A stretch of DNA of 64,000 nt from positions 496,001 through 560,000 of the forward strand of contig NZ_JBDIML010000002.1 in assembly GCF_039614845.1 (NCBI RefSeq). The letters run 5' to 3'. This document shows, piece by piece, positions 16,571 through 25,828 of the stretch. Source of the stretch: Ornithinibacillus xuwenensis. Lineage in GTDB: Bacteria > Bacillota > Bacilli > Bacillales > Amphibacillaceae. The notes under the pieces are model-generated. The model was not told the DNA's origin, ran no database searches, and was given only the letters and a program-made list of their open reading frames with translations. How positions within the stretch are numbered: the stretch's first letter is position 1; every line of letters starts with the position of its first letter. The position numbers and the translations under genes were made by a program.

Positions 16571-17576
16571 AATTGGAAGCTGATTCAATTAACCTAGAGG
16601 CTTCATTCGAGCCCTTCAAGGAGCGGATGATAATGGCTAAGTCTTCTATCATGGCACTAGCGGTAGGAAATGACCCTGCACCTGGTCCGGATAGGGTAAC
16701 TTTTCCAACGATATCTCCTTCCAATACAATCGCATTATCGACTCCCTCGATAGCAAATAGTGGGTGATTGCTTGCAAGTGCGACAGGCTCAACGCTGGCT
16801 TCAATTTGATTATCAATAATCTCTACGGATGCCAGATGTTTAATCCGTTTTCCTTGCGAGTACTGTGCTAGAATATCTTCTAATGTAATTGCAGATATGC
16901 CTCTTCGCTTCACAGAAGTCCATTCTGGTTGTCTATCGTAAAGTAATTGGCATAAAATCATGAGCTTATAAAATGCATCATACCCTTCTATATCATTTGT
17001 AGGGTCTTCTTCTGCGTAGCCTAGGTATTGCGCTTGCTGTAAGGCCTCGTCAAGGGAAAGACGATTCTCACGCATTTCCGTTAAAATATAATTAGATGTT
17101 CCATTGAGTATGCCCGTTATTTTCCTAATCTGATTAACCTGAAAGAGCTGTTTTAAGGTTTGGATAATCGGAATGCCACCAGCAGTTGTTGCTTCATATC
17201 CAACGCGAACATGGTTAGCATTTGCTAATTTGACTAACTCATTTCCATGATAGGCAAACATCTCTTTATTGGCAGTAATCACATGTTTACCAGCTTGAAT
17301 ACTTTTGGTTAAGTAGGTGAATGCTGGTTCCTTGCCAATGATTGCTTCAAAGACAATAGCAATCTTTGGATTATCAAGCACGACTTGAAAATTCGATGTA
17401 AGGATTGCCTCACCAGCAAAATCATGATGTTTTTCAGGATGCTTTACAACAATAACGGCAATTTCTATGGATACACCTAACTCCCTTTCAATAATACGCT
17501 GATGTGTGTGGAGATGATGATACACTCCTTTTCCCACAGTCCCTAGTCCAAGTAAGGCAACTTGGATTTTATTCAC
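16569..17576 (-). CDS. hom: Homoserine dehydrogenase (short form without ACT domain)
   Basis: Reduces aspartate semialdehyde to homoserine, the acceptor used by MetX encoded just upstream. GTG start at 17576 with AGGGGTG upstream, 4 bp after the metX stop; 335 residues. NAD(P) site GLGTVGKGVY at the N-terminus, then the catalytic domain with ATTAGGIPIIQTLK, LNGTSNYILTEM, and GYAEEDPTNDIEGYDA. Full-length Bacillus Hom is over 400 residues and ends in an ACT domain that gives threonine feedback; here the protein stops right after the catalytic domain. That suits an enzyme dedicated to methionine and controlled by the riboswitch. A separate long Hom elsewhere is likely but not visible. Confidence 0.9.
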   Translation of the reverse strand: MNKIQVALLGLGTVGKGVYHHLHTHQRIIERELGVSIEIAVIVVKHPEKHHDFAGEAILTSNFQVVLDNPKIAIVFEAIIGKEPAFTYLTKSIQAGKHVITANKEMFAYHGNELVKLANANHVRVGYEATTAGGIPIIQTLKQLFQVNQIRKITGILNGTSNYILTEMRENRLSLDEALQQAQYLGYAEEDPTNDIEGYDAFYKLMILCQLLYDRQPEWTSVKRRGISAITLEDILAQYSQGKRIKHLASVEIIDNQIEASVEPVALASNHPLFAIEGVDNAIVLEGDIVGKVTLSGPGAGSFPTASAMIEDLAIIIRSLKGSNEASRLIESASN

Positions 17577-17580
17577 TTCA

Positions 17581-18651
17581 TCACCCCTGTACAGTTTTAG
17601 TTCTCTCACTAATTAGAAAGTCTTCTATGATGGAGCCCCATTTGTGATATTCGGTCAAAAAACCATCATGCCCAAACAGGGTCTTCATATGCTGGTATGA
17701 GCAGTTGGATAGATGACTGGAAAAGTCCTTGATGATTTTTGGCTCATAAATTAAATCATGCTCAAAGCTTAGTGTCAAAATGCTGCACGTATATTGCTTA
17801 CAAGCCTCCTCCCATCCTCCACGCTCCCTACCTATATCATGGGTGTTCATCGCTTCTAATAAGCAAAGATAGCTATTCGCATCAAAACGATTGGATAGTT
17901 TTTCACCTTGATAGTCAAGGTATGATGTAACGGAATAGCCACTCTCTGTTTCCTTGCGATTAAATCGCTCTGAAAATAAATCCGAGCTTCGATAGGTTAC
18001 CATTCCAATCATTCTAGCAATCTCTAGTCCACGAATTTCACTAGAAGATTGATAATAGCCATCCAGCCATAAGGGATCGTTTGTAATTGCTTGTTTCGCT
18101 ATATGGTTATACGCAATTCCATAGTCGGATAGGGTTGGAGTAGCGGCAAGTATAATTAGCTTGTTTAAAAGATCTGGATAGAGCAGGCCCCATTCTAATG
18201 CCTGCATGCCACCTAATGATCCACCAACAACAGCATAGATTTCTTTTATATCTAATTGCTGCAATGCTGCAAATTGTGCATGAACCATATCCCGAATTGT
18301 AATGGTAGGGAAGGAAGCGCAATAAGGCTCCTCTGTAATTGGATTAATTGATAGAGGTCCTGTAGATCCATTGCATCCACCAAGAACATTAAAGGTAATA
18401 ACCTGATATTTTGCAGTATCAATGTATTGATTAGGTCCAATAAGTCCATTCCACCAGCCTGGTTTTTTCGGGTAACCGACCGTTAAATGGTTCCCAGTTA
18501 GTGCGTGGCAAACTAGGATAATTGGTGCGTCCTGTGGCCCTACTCGTTCATATGTTAAGGATACCTCAGGCAAAAAATGACCAGATTCTAATTGGAGTGG
18601 ACCAATACTTACTTCACCGATTTTTGTTAGGATGTTCGAGGTGTTGACCAA
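17581..18651 (-). CDS. metX: Homoserine O-acetyltransferase (MetX, alpha/beta hydrolase type)
   Basis: Activates homoserine by acylation, the committed step of methionine synthesis. Alpha/beta-hydrolase fold: oxyanion region CHALTGN, nucleophile Ser in VGGSLGGMQALEWG, catalytic Asp in LSFEHDLIYEP, catalytic His in FGHDGFLTEYHKW. GGCNGSTGP is also characteristic of the family. The ORF begins with an ATG at 18672 next to the metY stop and without a ribosome site; GAAGGAG lies inside it and fits a TTG start at 18651 (356 residues), which I prefer. Acetyl versus succinyl donor cannot be proven from sequence. Middle gene of metY-metX-hom. Confidence 0.9.
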   Translation of the reverse strand: MVNTSNILTKIGEVSIGPLQLESGHFLPEVSLTYERVGPQDAPIILVCHALTGNHLTVGYPKKPGWWNGLIGPNQYIDTAKYQVITFNVLGGCNGSTGPLSINPITEEPYCASFPTITIRDMVHAQFAALQQLDIKEIYAVVGGSLGGMQALEWGLLYPDLLNKLIILAATPTLSDYGIAYNHIAKQAITNDPLWLDGYYQSSSEIRGLEIARMIGMVTYRSSDLFSERFNRKETESGYSVTSYLDYQGEKLSNRFDANSYLCLLEAMNTHDIGRERGGWEEACKQYTCSILTLSFEHDLIYEPKIIKDFSSHLSNCSYQHMKTLFGHDGFLTEYHKWGSIIEDFLISERTKTVQG

Positions 18652-18672
18652 TCGTACCACTCCTTCATTCAT

Positions 18673-20394
18673 TTACGAAATATGGACAGGCTGCTCATTA
18701 ATTCCACGAAGTTTCAAAAGTTCCTGGATAATAGATTTATTTGAGATTGCAGTGATACCAGCAGCTTCGGCATTTTGTAATACAGAATCAGATGGACTGG
18801 GATTTTCGACCCACAGAATTTTAACTTGTTTATTAATAAAATCCTCAATTGCAGAAGGCGGTAATGCTTGCTCATGAACAAGAACGACATCAACTTCATC
18901 CTGAATAGCGATAAGGTTTGATTTACTAGCTTCGATAACGTGGTAGCCTACTAGTCTTAAATGACTGATTGTTTCTTTGAACGCTTGCTTGTTAGTGTCA
19001 TCCAGAACGGCGATTACTTTCTGACGGATAGATCCATTACTTCTGTCAAAAGGAGAATGTAAAACCCATTTGATGATGGAATTATTGGATTCGTTTGTAA
19101 GACTGGCTATATTCGTAGCACTAACAATCGCTTGTTCTAAATCTTGGATGATATCCGCTGCAGCTTCAATTCCAACAGAAAGCCGTATCAGTTCTTCTGT
19201 CACACCGCTTTTTTTCAGGTCCTCTGAACCTAGTTGTTGATGTGTGGTAGATGCAGGATGTATAATCAGAGATTTCGCATCGCCAACATTTGCTACATGT
19301 GACCACAGCTTAATTGAGTCAATAACTTTTCTACCAGCTTCCCTTCCACCAGTAATCCCAAACGTTATCATGGAGCCAAAACCACCATTTAAGTATTTTT
19401 TTGCAAGCTCATGAGAAGGGTGACTCTCAAGACCCGGGTAATTAACCCATTCTACGGCAGGGTGGTCCTGTAGATAATCTGCAACAAGCTTCGCATTTTC
19501 AGTATGGCGTTCGATTCGTAAATGTAATGTTTCTAAGCCTTGTAGTAATAAGAAAGCATTTTGTGGACTTAAGCAAGCACCGATATCACGTAAAAGCTGA
19601 ACGCGGAGCTTGGTAGCGTATGCTGCAGGACCGACATCAGCATAGCGTAACCCATGATAGCTTTCATCCGGTTCTGTAAATTCTGGGAAGCGTTCATGAT
19701 TCCAATCAAATCGTCCACCATCTACGACAATCCCACCAATAGATGTACCATGGCCGCCAATCCATTTCGTTGCAGAATGTACAACAACATCTGCTCCCCA
19801 TGTTAGCGGCTTCGACAGTAATGGTGTACCAAAGGTATTATCAATAATAAGCGGAACATGTGCCTCATGACAGATGGAAGCGACTTGCTCGACATCAAAT
19901 ACATTTAAGCTGGGATTTGTAATAATTTCCCCAAATACTGCTTTTGTTTTATCGGAAATGGCATCTTTAATCTCCTCTGGCTTGGTACCATCTACGAATA
20001 GGACATTAATACCGTATTTTGGTAAGGTTTTGGCAAAAAGATTATACGTGCCACCATACAGATTACTATCAGCAATAATTTCGTCGCCAACACCAGCAAT
20101 ATTTAAAATCGCTAGCGTAATTGCGGCCATACCAGATGAAGTTGCAACTGCTGCTACACCATCCTCAAGAAGTGTAACCCGCTGCTCAAAGGCATCAACA
20201 GTTGGATTCATAATCCGCGAATAAATATTACCGGGTTCTTTTAGTCCAAATAAATTCTGTGCATGCTCGGTGTCTCGGAAAACATAGGACGTGGTTTGGT
20301 AGATAGGTACAGCTCTTGAACCAGTAGTTGGATCAGGCACCTGTCCGCCGTGAAGTAAAATTGTTTCGGGTTGATCAACATAAAAATTGGTCAT
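18673..20394 (-). CDS. metY: O-acetylhomoserine sulfhydrylase (MetY) with extra C-terminal CoA-binding-like domain
   Basis: PLP enzyme making homocysteine from O-acetylhomoserine and sulfide. Residues 1-430 are a standard MetY: ETILLHGGQ, SNLYGGTYNLF, and PLP Lys210 in SATKWIGGHGT. About 140 residues follow that normal MetY lacks; their pattern (VIAVLDDT, GYHVIEA, VDVVLV, VKILWVENP, AEAAGITAISNKSI) resembles a diverged CoA-binding Rossmann domain (CoA_binding_2). ATG at 20394 follows AAGGAGG. 573 residues in all. First gene of the operon after the SAM riboswitch. The extra domain may sense a nucleotide or CoA ester; this is inference. Confidence 0.9.
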   Translation of the reverse strand: MTNFYVDQPETILLHGGQVPDPTTGSRAVPIYQTTSYVFRDTEHAQNLFGLKEPGNIYSRIMNPTVDAFEQRVTLLEDGVAAVATSSGMAAITLAILNIAGVGDEIIADSNLYGGTYNLFAKTLPKYGINVLFVDGTKPEEIKDAISDKTKAVFGEIITNPSLNVFDVEQVASICHEAHVPLIIDNTFGTPLLSKPLTWGADVVVHSATKWIGGHGTSIGGIVVDGGRFDWNHERFPEFTEPDESYHGLRYADVGPAAYATKLRVQLLRDIGACLSPQNAFLLLQGLETLHLRIERHTENAKLVADYLQDHPAVEWVNYPGLESHPSHELAKKYLNGGFGSMITFGITGGREAGRKVIDSIKLWSHVANVGDAKSLIIHPASTTHQQLGSEDLKKSGVTEELIRLSVGIEAAADIIQDLEQAIVSATNIASLTNESNNSIIKWVLHSPFDRSNGSIRQKVIAVLDDTNKQAFKETISHLRLVGYHVIEASKSNLIAIQDEVDVVLVHEQALPPSAIEDFINKQVKILWVENPSPSDSVLQNAEAAGITAISNKSIIQELLKLRGINEQPVHIS

Positions 20395-20440
20395 CAAAAA
20401 TTCCTCCTTAACTAGTTTTAGACTGGAGGGAGAGGGGGAA

Positions 20441-20469
20441 ATAAAAAACCCTCTTCCTAAGAAGAGGGT
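20441..20469 (-). terminator. Riboswitch expression-platform terminator
   Basis: Stem ACCCTCTTC/GAAGAGGGT with TTAG loop and U-run, read leftward, directly after the SAM-I aptamer and before the metY ribosome site. Confidence 0.92.
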
Positions 20470-20490
20470 GCGTATATGTAACCGTTCCTC

Positions 20491-20608
20491 CTCTTATCTT
20501 CCAGATCTTGTGACCTGTAGGATTTAGCACCTTTTAAGGAAAGTAAAACTTTCACCTAAGGTTGCCGGGCTTCATAGGGCCTATTCCCTCCACCGCTCTT
20601 GATAAGAG
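20491..20608 (-). ncRNA. SAM-I riboswitch (S-box leader)
   Basis: Read on the minus strand, the P1 stem pairs CTCTTATC (20608-20601) with GATAAGAG (20498-20491). Between them lie the S-box blocks AGCGGTGGAGGGA, GGCCCTATGAAGCC, CGGCAACC and GGTGCTAAATCC-ACAG. With SAM bound, the downstream terminator at 20441-20469 forms and metY-metX-hom is shut off. Very clear match to the family. Confidence 0.97.
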
Positions 20609-20676
20609 ACTAACTATTCATTTATTGAGTATTATATTAGCTATGTTCAAATTACATGTCAATATATTTTTAAAAA

Positions 20677-21588
20677 TTATTTTTCATGTGTTTTCATTTT
20701 TCGAACGGGGAACCGATATACAGATCCCAAATAAATAAGAAGTGCTAACCATATCAATCCAAACGATACCATATGTTCAGTCGAGAAGGTCTCGTGATAC
20801 AGAAATACACCAATAATAAGCATTAATGTTGGCGCAATATATTGTAGGAACCCAACCATCGCCAATGGAATTCTTTTCGCTCCACTGGCAAACATTAATA
20901 ATGGGACTGCAGTAACAATTCCCGCACCAATTAACATAAGGCTTTCAAAAGAAGTAATCTGTTGGAACGAAAAAGTCCCCTCTGGTAACAGCAATACATA
21001 AACTAGTGCTACGGGCGTGATAATCATGGTTTCGATTGTTAAACCGTACATGGCGGGGATATCTACTACTTTTTTAAACAAACCATATAGTGCAAATGAG
21101 ACTGCTAACAGTAATGATACCCAGGGAAATACGCCATAGCTAATCGTCAGGTAAAAAACTGCAATACCTGCTAAGACGACGGAAATGGTTTGGCTTTTCG
21201 TGAGCTTTTCCTTTAATACAATAATCGCTAATAAAATACTGACCAAAGGGTTGATGTAGTAGCCAAGACTTGCTTGAATGACATGGTCACTATTTACTGC
21301 CCAAATGTAGGTTAACCAATTTAAGCTTATAACAATCGAAGCAAGTGTAATACTGATTAATTTCTTTTTATTCTTCAGAATACGCTTAAGCTCTTGAATA
21401 AAGCCAGGCCATTTACGAAGTGAAAGGACGATAAAAACCATAAATAGAAAAGACCAGATAATTCGATATGCTAAAATTTCGCCAGCAGATACCTCACTAA
21501 TTAACTTCCAATATATCGGCAAAAATCCCCAAATGATATATGCTCCAGCAGTATACATAATGCCAAGTCTTTCATTATTCTGTTCCAT
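20677..21588 (-). CDS. rarD: EamA/RarD family membrane transporter
   Basis: Ten-helix drug/metabolite-transporter protein of 303 residues. The N-terminus GAYIIWGFLPIYWKLI and the middle SLNWLTYIWAVNSDHVIQASLGYYINPL are characteristic of RarD. ATG at 21588 with GAGGG upstream; the TTG at 21594 is less likely. Substrate unknown. It is transcribed towards the riboswitch leader, and no terminator hairpin is obvious in the 68-bp gap. Confidence 0.88.
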   Translation of the reverse strand: MEQNNERLGIMYTAGAYIIWGFLPIYWKLISEVSAGEILAYRIIWSFLFMVFIVLSLRKWPGFIQELKRILKNKKKLISITLASIVISLNWLTYIWAVNSDHVIQASLGYYINPLVSILLAIIVLKEKLTKSQTISVVLAGIAVFYLTISYGVFPWVSLLLAVSFALYGLFKKVVDIPAMYGLTIETMIITPVALVYVLLLPEGTFSFQQITSFESLMLIGAGIVTAVPLLMFASGAKRIPLAMVGFLQYIAPTLMLIIGVFLYHETFSTEHMVSFGLIWLALLIYLGSVYRFPVRKMKTHEK

Positions 21589-21718
21589 GGCCAACCCTCA
21601 TTTATAATAATTTTTATTTGATATTCCTGTATGTATACGGTGATGATTCGATTGAAATAAACTCATTTTAGAATGCTTTTATCGAAAAGGCAATAAAAAG
21701 GCTTTAAGGAACAAAAAA

Positions 21719-21733
21719 AAGAAAACGCTTTCA
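21719..21733 (+). promoter_or_regulatory. Candidate cre site overlapping the mgl promoter
   Basis: AAGAAAACGCTTTCA matches the cre consensus with one mismatch and has the near-palindromic core GAAAACGCTTTC. It overlaps a possible -35 (TTCAAA, 21730-21735), with TATGAT at 21752-21757 as the -10. CcpA bound here would repress. Confidence 0.5.
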
Positions 21734-21791
21734 AAAAATAGCATAATAGAATATGATAGTAATAGATTCCGCTTTATAGGAGGAAAAATAC

Positions 21792-22976
21792 ATGAAACGT
21801 AATTATAAGCATATGGAAACAGCTGTTATTCATGAAGGATATCAATCAAAGGATATGCTTGGAAGTCTTTCTACACCATTGTTTCAAACTTCAACCTATA
21901 CATTTGACTCTGCAGAGCAAGGAGAAAGAAGATTTGCGGGTGAGGAAGATGGGTATATTTATTCTAGATTAGGTAATCCAACGGTGGCAGTATTAGAAGA
22001 AAGAATTGCTGCACTTGAAAATGGGGAACGAGGCCTTGCATTTGGATCTGGAATGGCTGCAGTTTCTGCTATTTTAGTAGCGCTAACGAAGGCAAATGAT
22101 CATATATTATGTTCCTCAGGACTTTATGGTTGTACGTATGGACTATTAAAATTGATGGAAGAAAAGTATCAGATTACACATGATTTTTCAGGTATGGAAT
22201 CGAAGGACGAAATACGCTCAAAAATAAAACCTGAAACGACCTGTATCTATGTGGAAACACCAATTAATCCGACCATGAAATTAATTGATTTGGAGATGGT
22301 GGCAGAGGTTGCAAAGGAACATGCCATTCCAGTAGTGGTAGATAATACGTTTGCATCGCCATATCTACAGAATCCATTGAATCTTGGTTGTGATGTGGTT
22401 ATTCATAGTGCCACAAAGTATATCGGTGGGCATGGTGATGTTATTGCAGGGTTAGCTGTAGGGAAAAAAGACTTTTTAGATGGGGTTGCCAAAACAACAC
22501 TAAAGGATTATGGTGGTGTGATGTCACCATTTGATGCTTGGTTACTCATAAGGGGATTAAAAACATTACCGGTTCGATTGGACCGCCATTGTGACAATGC
22601 TGAGGAAATATATAAACGACTAAAAGCTCATCCAAAGGTAGCGAATGTGTATTATCCAAATGATGAAATACATCCGGATTACGCCATCATGCAAAAGCAG
22701 ATGAAGCGAGGTGGGGGTGTGATTTCGTTTGAAATAAAGGGCACTAAATCAGATGCCCAAGGTTTCCTAAATAATCTAATGTTCCTAAAAATAGCTGTAT
22801 CCCTTGGAGACGCAGAAACGTTGATTGAACATCCAGCAACCATGACACATGCAGTAGTACCGGAGGCTTCCAGGCATGATATGGGAATAACCGACCAGTT
22901 AATACGATTATCAGTTGGACTGGAAGCATGGCAAGATATTTGGGCAGATTTGGAGCAAGCATTAGATACACTATAA
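21792..22976 (+). CDS. L-methionine gamma-lyase (PLP, Cys/Met metabolism family)
   Basis: 394 residues of the gamma-family PLP enzymes. PLP Lys209 sits in SATKYIGGHGD. The segment SSGLYGCTYGL places a Cys at residue 114, corresponding to Cys116 of Pseudomonas methionine gamma-lyase; cystathionine synthases and lyases have Gly or other residues there (as in LYGGT of the MetY nearby). This favours methionine gamma-lyase, giving methanethiol, ammonia and 2-oxobutyrate; cystathionine gamma-lyase is the alternative. ATG at 21792 follows AGGAGG. Single gene with a catabolite-control site, facing away from the methionine-synthesis operon. Confidence 0.8.
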   Translation: MKRNYKHMETAVIHEGYQSKDMLGSLSTPLFQTSTYTFDSAEQGERRFAGEEDGYIYSRLGNPTVAVLEERIAALENGERGLAFGSGMAAVSAILVALTKANDHILCSSGLYGCTYGLLKLMEEKYQITHDFSGMESKDEIRSKIKPETTCIYVETPINPTMKLIDLEMVAEVAKEHAIPVVVDNTFASPYLQNPLNLGCDVVIHSATKYIGGHGDVIAGLAVGKKDFLDGVAKTTLKDYGGVMSPFDAWLLIRGLKTLPVRLDRHCDNAEEIYKRLKAHPKVANVYYPNDEIHPDYAIMQKQMKRGGGVISFEIKGTKSDAQGFLNNLMFLKIAVSLGDAETLIEHPATMTHAVVPEASRHDMGITDQLIRLSVGLEAWQDIWADLEQALDTL

Positions 22977-22977
22977 A

Positions 22978-23535
22978 TTAAATTGGGCGCTTACTCCAAG
23001 GCTTTAACGTGCCAATTACGGTCTCTTGATAATCATGCTTGATTACTTTAATAATGCCAGTTGCTATTTCTTCATGCGATAGCCATCTAGACCCTTGTTC
23101 TTCCATTACAAAGCCTAAATAGACACGTCTGTACGCACAAGCTTTTGGTACAGGCGTGTTTTCTTTTACAAAGAACGATGAGCTACCTTGAACATGAATT
23201 AATCTCCATGGTTCTACTCGGCAGTCTACTTCTTGTAAAATGAGAGATAGCGCATTTGGGGCCGAATTATGAATCCAGCTTACAATCAAATCAGGACTAT
23301 GTCCAACTTGATTTATTGTGTCTCGTACATTTCGTTTCAAGGCATCATCATCGTGATAATCAACCGGAATGGAATGGATTCTTTTTGGGTGACTGCTTCT
23401 ATTTTGCATTGCTTCAAACTTTTCACGGTTACGATGGATGACAAACACGTCGTACCCTTCATCCGCTAACCAATGGCAAACCCCTTCTAACATACCAGTA
23501 CCACCTATTACAATTGAAAATAAATTTTTACTCAT
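22978..23535 (-). CDS. Short-chain dehydrogenase-like Rossmann protein
   Basis: 185 residues. The N-terminus IVIGGTGMLEGVCHWLADEGYDVFVIHRN is a nucleotide-binding Rossmann motif, but the classical SDR catalytic Tyr-x-x-x-Lys is not evident: the nearest is AYRRVYLGFV. It is shorter than normal SDRs (about 250). ATG at 23535 has AAGGGTGG upstream. It converges on the methionine gamma-lyase gene with one base between stops. Reaction unknown. Confidence 0.7.
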   Translation of the reverse strand: MSKNLFSIVIGGTGMLEGVCHWLADEGYDVFVIHRNREKFEAMQNRSSHPKRIHSIPVDYHDDDALKRNVRDTINQVGHSPDLIVSWIHNSAPNALSLILQEVDCRVEPWRLIHVQGSSSFFVKENTPVPKACAYRRVYLGFVMEEQGSRWLSHEEIATGIIKVIKHDYQETVIGTLKPWSKRPI

Positions 23536-23705
23536 GATTTCACCACCCTTTTGTTATAGTATAGTATAGCAAATAGTTCTGTATAAACGAATTTTGTCGG
23601 AAGTATGCTATAGTATAATGTGAAATAATTTTATTAAATGTTCGATTGTTAACAAATGTCGATAATAGAAGAAGATTGTAAATTGAAAACAAAGGGGTAA
23701 TCGGG

Positions 23706-25148
23706 ATGGAAATTATGCCCTATCTATTAATAGCATTTATCATTTTTAACATTGCTTTGGGGTTATCGATAGTATTTCTAGAGCGTAAGGATCCATCCGC
23801 CACATGGGCATGGTTAATGGTATTATTATTCGTTCCCGTCATTGGATTTTGTCTTTACTTGATATTTGGAAGAAGGCTGAGTGGAAAGCGGATTTTTACT
23901 TGGGATGCAAAAGCAAAGCTAGGTGTCAAAACAATTGTTCAGTCGCAATTACGTGCATTAGAAAATGATGAATTCCTCTATAAGCATGATGATTTAGCAG
24001 AGTATAAGGATTTATATTATTTGCATCTGCGGAATGATGATTCCATTTTCACGCAAGATAATCACGTGGATATTTTTGTCGATGGAGAAGAAAAGTTTAA
24101 CTCGCTTCTAATGGATTTGGAAAAAGCAACGGATCACATTCATTTATTGTATTACATTATTCGTCATGATGAACTGGGGCAACGAATTGCAAATATGCTT
24201 ATTAAAAAAGCGGCAGAGGGTGTGGAGGTTCGCGTGCTGTATGATGACTTAGGCACCCGTTATCTCAGACCGAAGTATATTCGCAACCTACGGAAAGCGG
24301 GTGTACAGGTAGAGGCGTTTTTCCCTTCACGCATCCCAAAGATAAATTTTAAGATTAATTATAGAAATCATCGTAAACTAGCGATTATTGATGGAAAAAT
24401 AGGTTATATTGGTGGATTCAATATCGGGGATGAGTATTTAGGAAAAAGTAAAAAATTTGGATACTGGCGTGATACGCACCTAAAGGTTTGTGGTGAAGCG
24501 GTACAAAGTATGCAAACGCGCTTTATCTTGGATTGGAATCAAGCATCTCGTGATGATATTATTTACGATGAGCGATATTATACTTCAGTTCCGGGTGGTA
24601 ATGTTGGCGTACAGATCGTTTCTAGTGGCCCTGACTCAGATTGGGAACAAATCAAAAACGGTTATATTAAGATGATTATGTCTGCCAAAAAATACGTATA
24701 TATTCAGACGCCTTACTTTATTCCAGATGAAAGTCTAAAGGATGCGATTCGTATCGCTGCATTGTCTGGAGTTGATGTCAAAATCATGATTCCAAATAAG
24801 CCGGATCATCCTTTTGTCTATTGGGCGACGTTATCATACGTTGGTGATATGCTTGAAGCAGGTGCTGAGGTCTATATTTATCAAAAAGGATTTTTACATT
24901 CCAAAACGATAATCGTAGATGGTAACATTGCCTCAGTTGGTACTGCAAATATAGATGTGCGAAGCTTTCGATTAAATTTTGAAGTGAATGCTTTCTTATA
25001 TGATAAAGGCTTAGCGAACCGATTAGTCGAAGCCTTTCATGATGATATAGAACATTCCACTCAGATGACGAAGAAATTATATAGCAAAAGATCCCTTGGA
25101 ATTCGGATTAAAGAATCAATATCTAGATTGATTTCGCCAATACTATAA
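23706..25148 (+). CDS. cls: Cardiolipin synthase
   Basis: Membrane phospholipase-D-family enzyme that joins two phosphatidylglycerols into cardiolipin. 480 residues, usual length. Two N-terminal membrane helices (about 4-24 and 34-54), then two PLD domains each with an HKD motif: HRKLAIIDGKIGYIGGFN in the first and HSKTIIVDGNIASVGTANID in the second. ATG at 23706 follows AAAGGGGT. The amphipathic positively charged tail (KRSLGIRIKESISRLISPIL) is usual. Stands alone. Confidence 0.94.
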   Translation: MEIMPYLLIAFIIFNIALGLSIVFLERKDPSATWAWLMVLLFVPVIGFCLYLIFGRRLSGKRIFTWDAKAKLGVKTIVQSQLRALENDEFLYKHDDLAEYKDLYYLHLRNDDSIFTQDNHVDIFVDGEEKFNSLLMDLEKATDHIHLLYYIIRHDELGQRIANMLIKKAAEGVEVRVLYDDLGTRYLRPKYIRNLRKAGVQVEAFFPSRIPKINFKINYRNHRKLAIIDGKIGYIGGFNIGDEYLGKSKKFGYWRDTHLKVCGEAVQSMQTRFILDWNQASRDDIIYDERYYTSVPGGNVGVQIVSSGPDSDWEQIKNGYIKMIMSAKKYVYIQTPYFIPDESLKDAIRIAALSGVDVKIMIPNKPDHPFVYWATLSYVGDMLEAGAEVYIYQKGFLHSKTIIVDGNIASVGTANIDVRSFRLNFEVNAFLYDKGLANRLVEAFHDDIEHSTQMTKKLYSKRSLGIRIKESISRLISPIL

Positions 25149-25206
25149 AGAATCAGTCAATACGTGAGTGGTAAGAATACAACAAGAATAATTTGGAGGA
25201 ATCATA

Positions 25207-25731
25207 ATGGAAAAAAAGCCATGCTCAAGTTCATTAGCTGTAAAAACGTCACATGTCTTACCACCTGATACAAACTATCATGGGACATTATTTGGTGGTA
25301 TATTGATGGCGCATATTGACGACGTCGCTGCAATTGCTGCTGTTCGTCATGCTAGAAGAGCTGTTGTAACAGCATCAACAGATTCTGTGGATTTTCTCGA
25401 GCCAGTAAAAGAAGGAAACTCCATTTGTATTGAAGCCTTTGTCACATGGACAAGAAACACTTCCATGGAAGTGTTTGTAAAAGCCGTTGCAGAGGATTTG
25501 TTGACCGGTGACAGGAGAGTTTGTGCAACTGCCTTTCTAACGTTTGTCGCGGTGGATGAAGACTTGCGTCCAGTTCCAATACCAGAGGTGTTTCCTGAAA
25601 CGGAATCAGAGAAATTATTACACGAAGGTGCGCCACTTCGTGCGGAAAGACGGAGAGAACGCAGAAACAATTCAAAAGAATTTGCCGCTCGATTTGGTAC
25701 GAAGTATCCTTGGAATCAGAGAAATATGTAA
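25207..25731 (+). CDS. ykhA: Acyl-CoA thioesterase, hotdog fold (YkhA-like)
   Basis: 174 residues of the BFIT/YkhA hotdog family that hydrolyses acyl-CoA. Hallmark segment DTNYHGTLFGGILMAHIDDVAAIAA holds the catalytic-loop residues; the following VDFLEPVKEGNSICIEAFV is the second half of the hotdog. The C-terminal part (about 140-174) is Arg-rich. ATG at 25207 follows GGAGG. Preferred chain length is not readable. Terminated by a clear hairpin. Confidence 0.88.
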   Translation: MEKKPCSSSLAVKTSHVLPPDTNYHGTLFGGILMAHIDDVAAIAAVRHARRAVVTASTDSVDFLEPVKEGNSICIEAFVTWTRNTSMEVFVKAVAEDLLTGDRRVCATAFLTFVAVDEDLRPVPIPEVFPETESEKLLHEGAPLRAERRRERRNNSKEFAARFGTKYPWNQRNM

Positions 25732-25738
25732 CCAGAAT

Positions 25739-25778
25739 CAGATAATAGCTGGATTTTCCCAGGTATTATCTGCTTTTT
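25739..25778 (+). terminator. Terminator after ykhA
   Basis: 14-bp stem CAGATAATAGCTGG/CCAGGTATTATCTG (one mismatch), then CTTTTT. Confidence 0.88.
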
Positions 25779-25828
25779 ATTTTACAACCAGAATAAACTA
25801 TGAAAAAATACCGAATAGTGTATCATAA

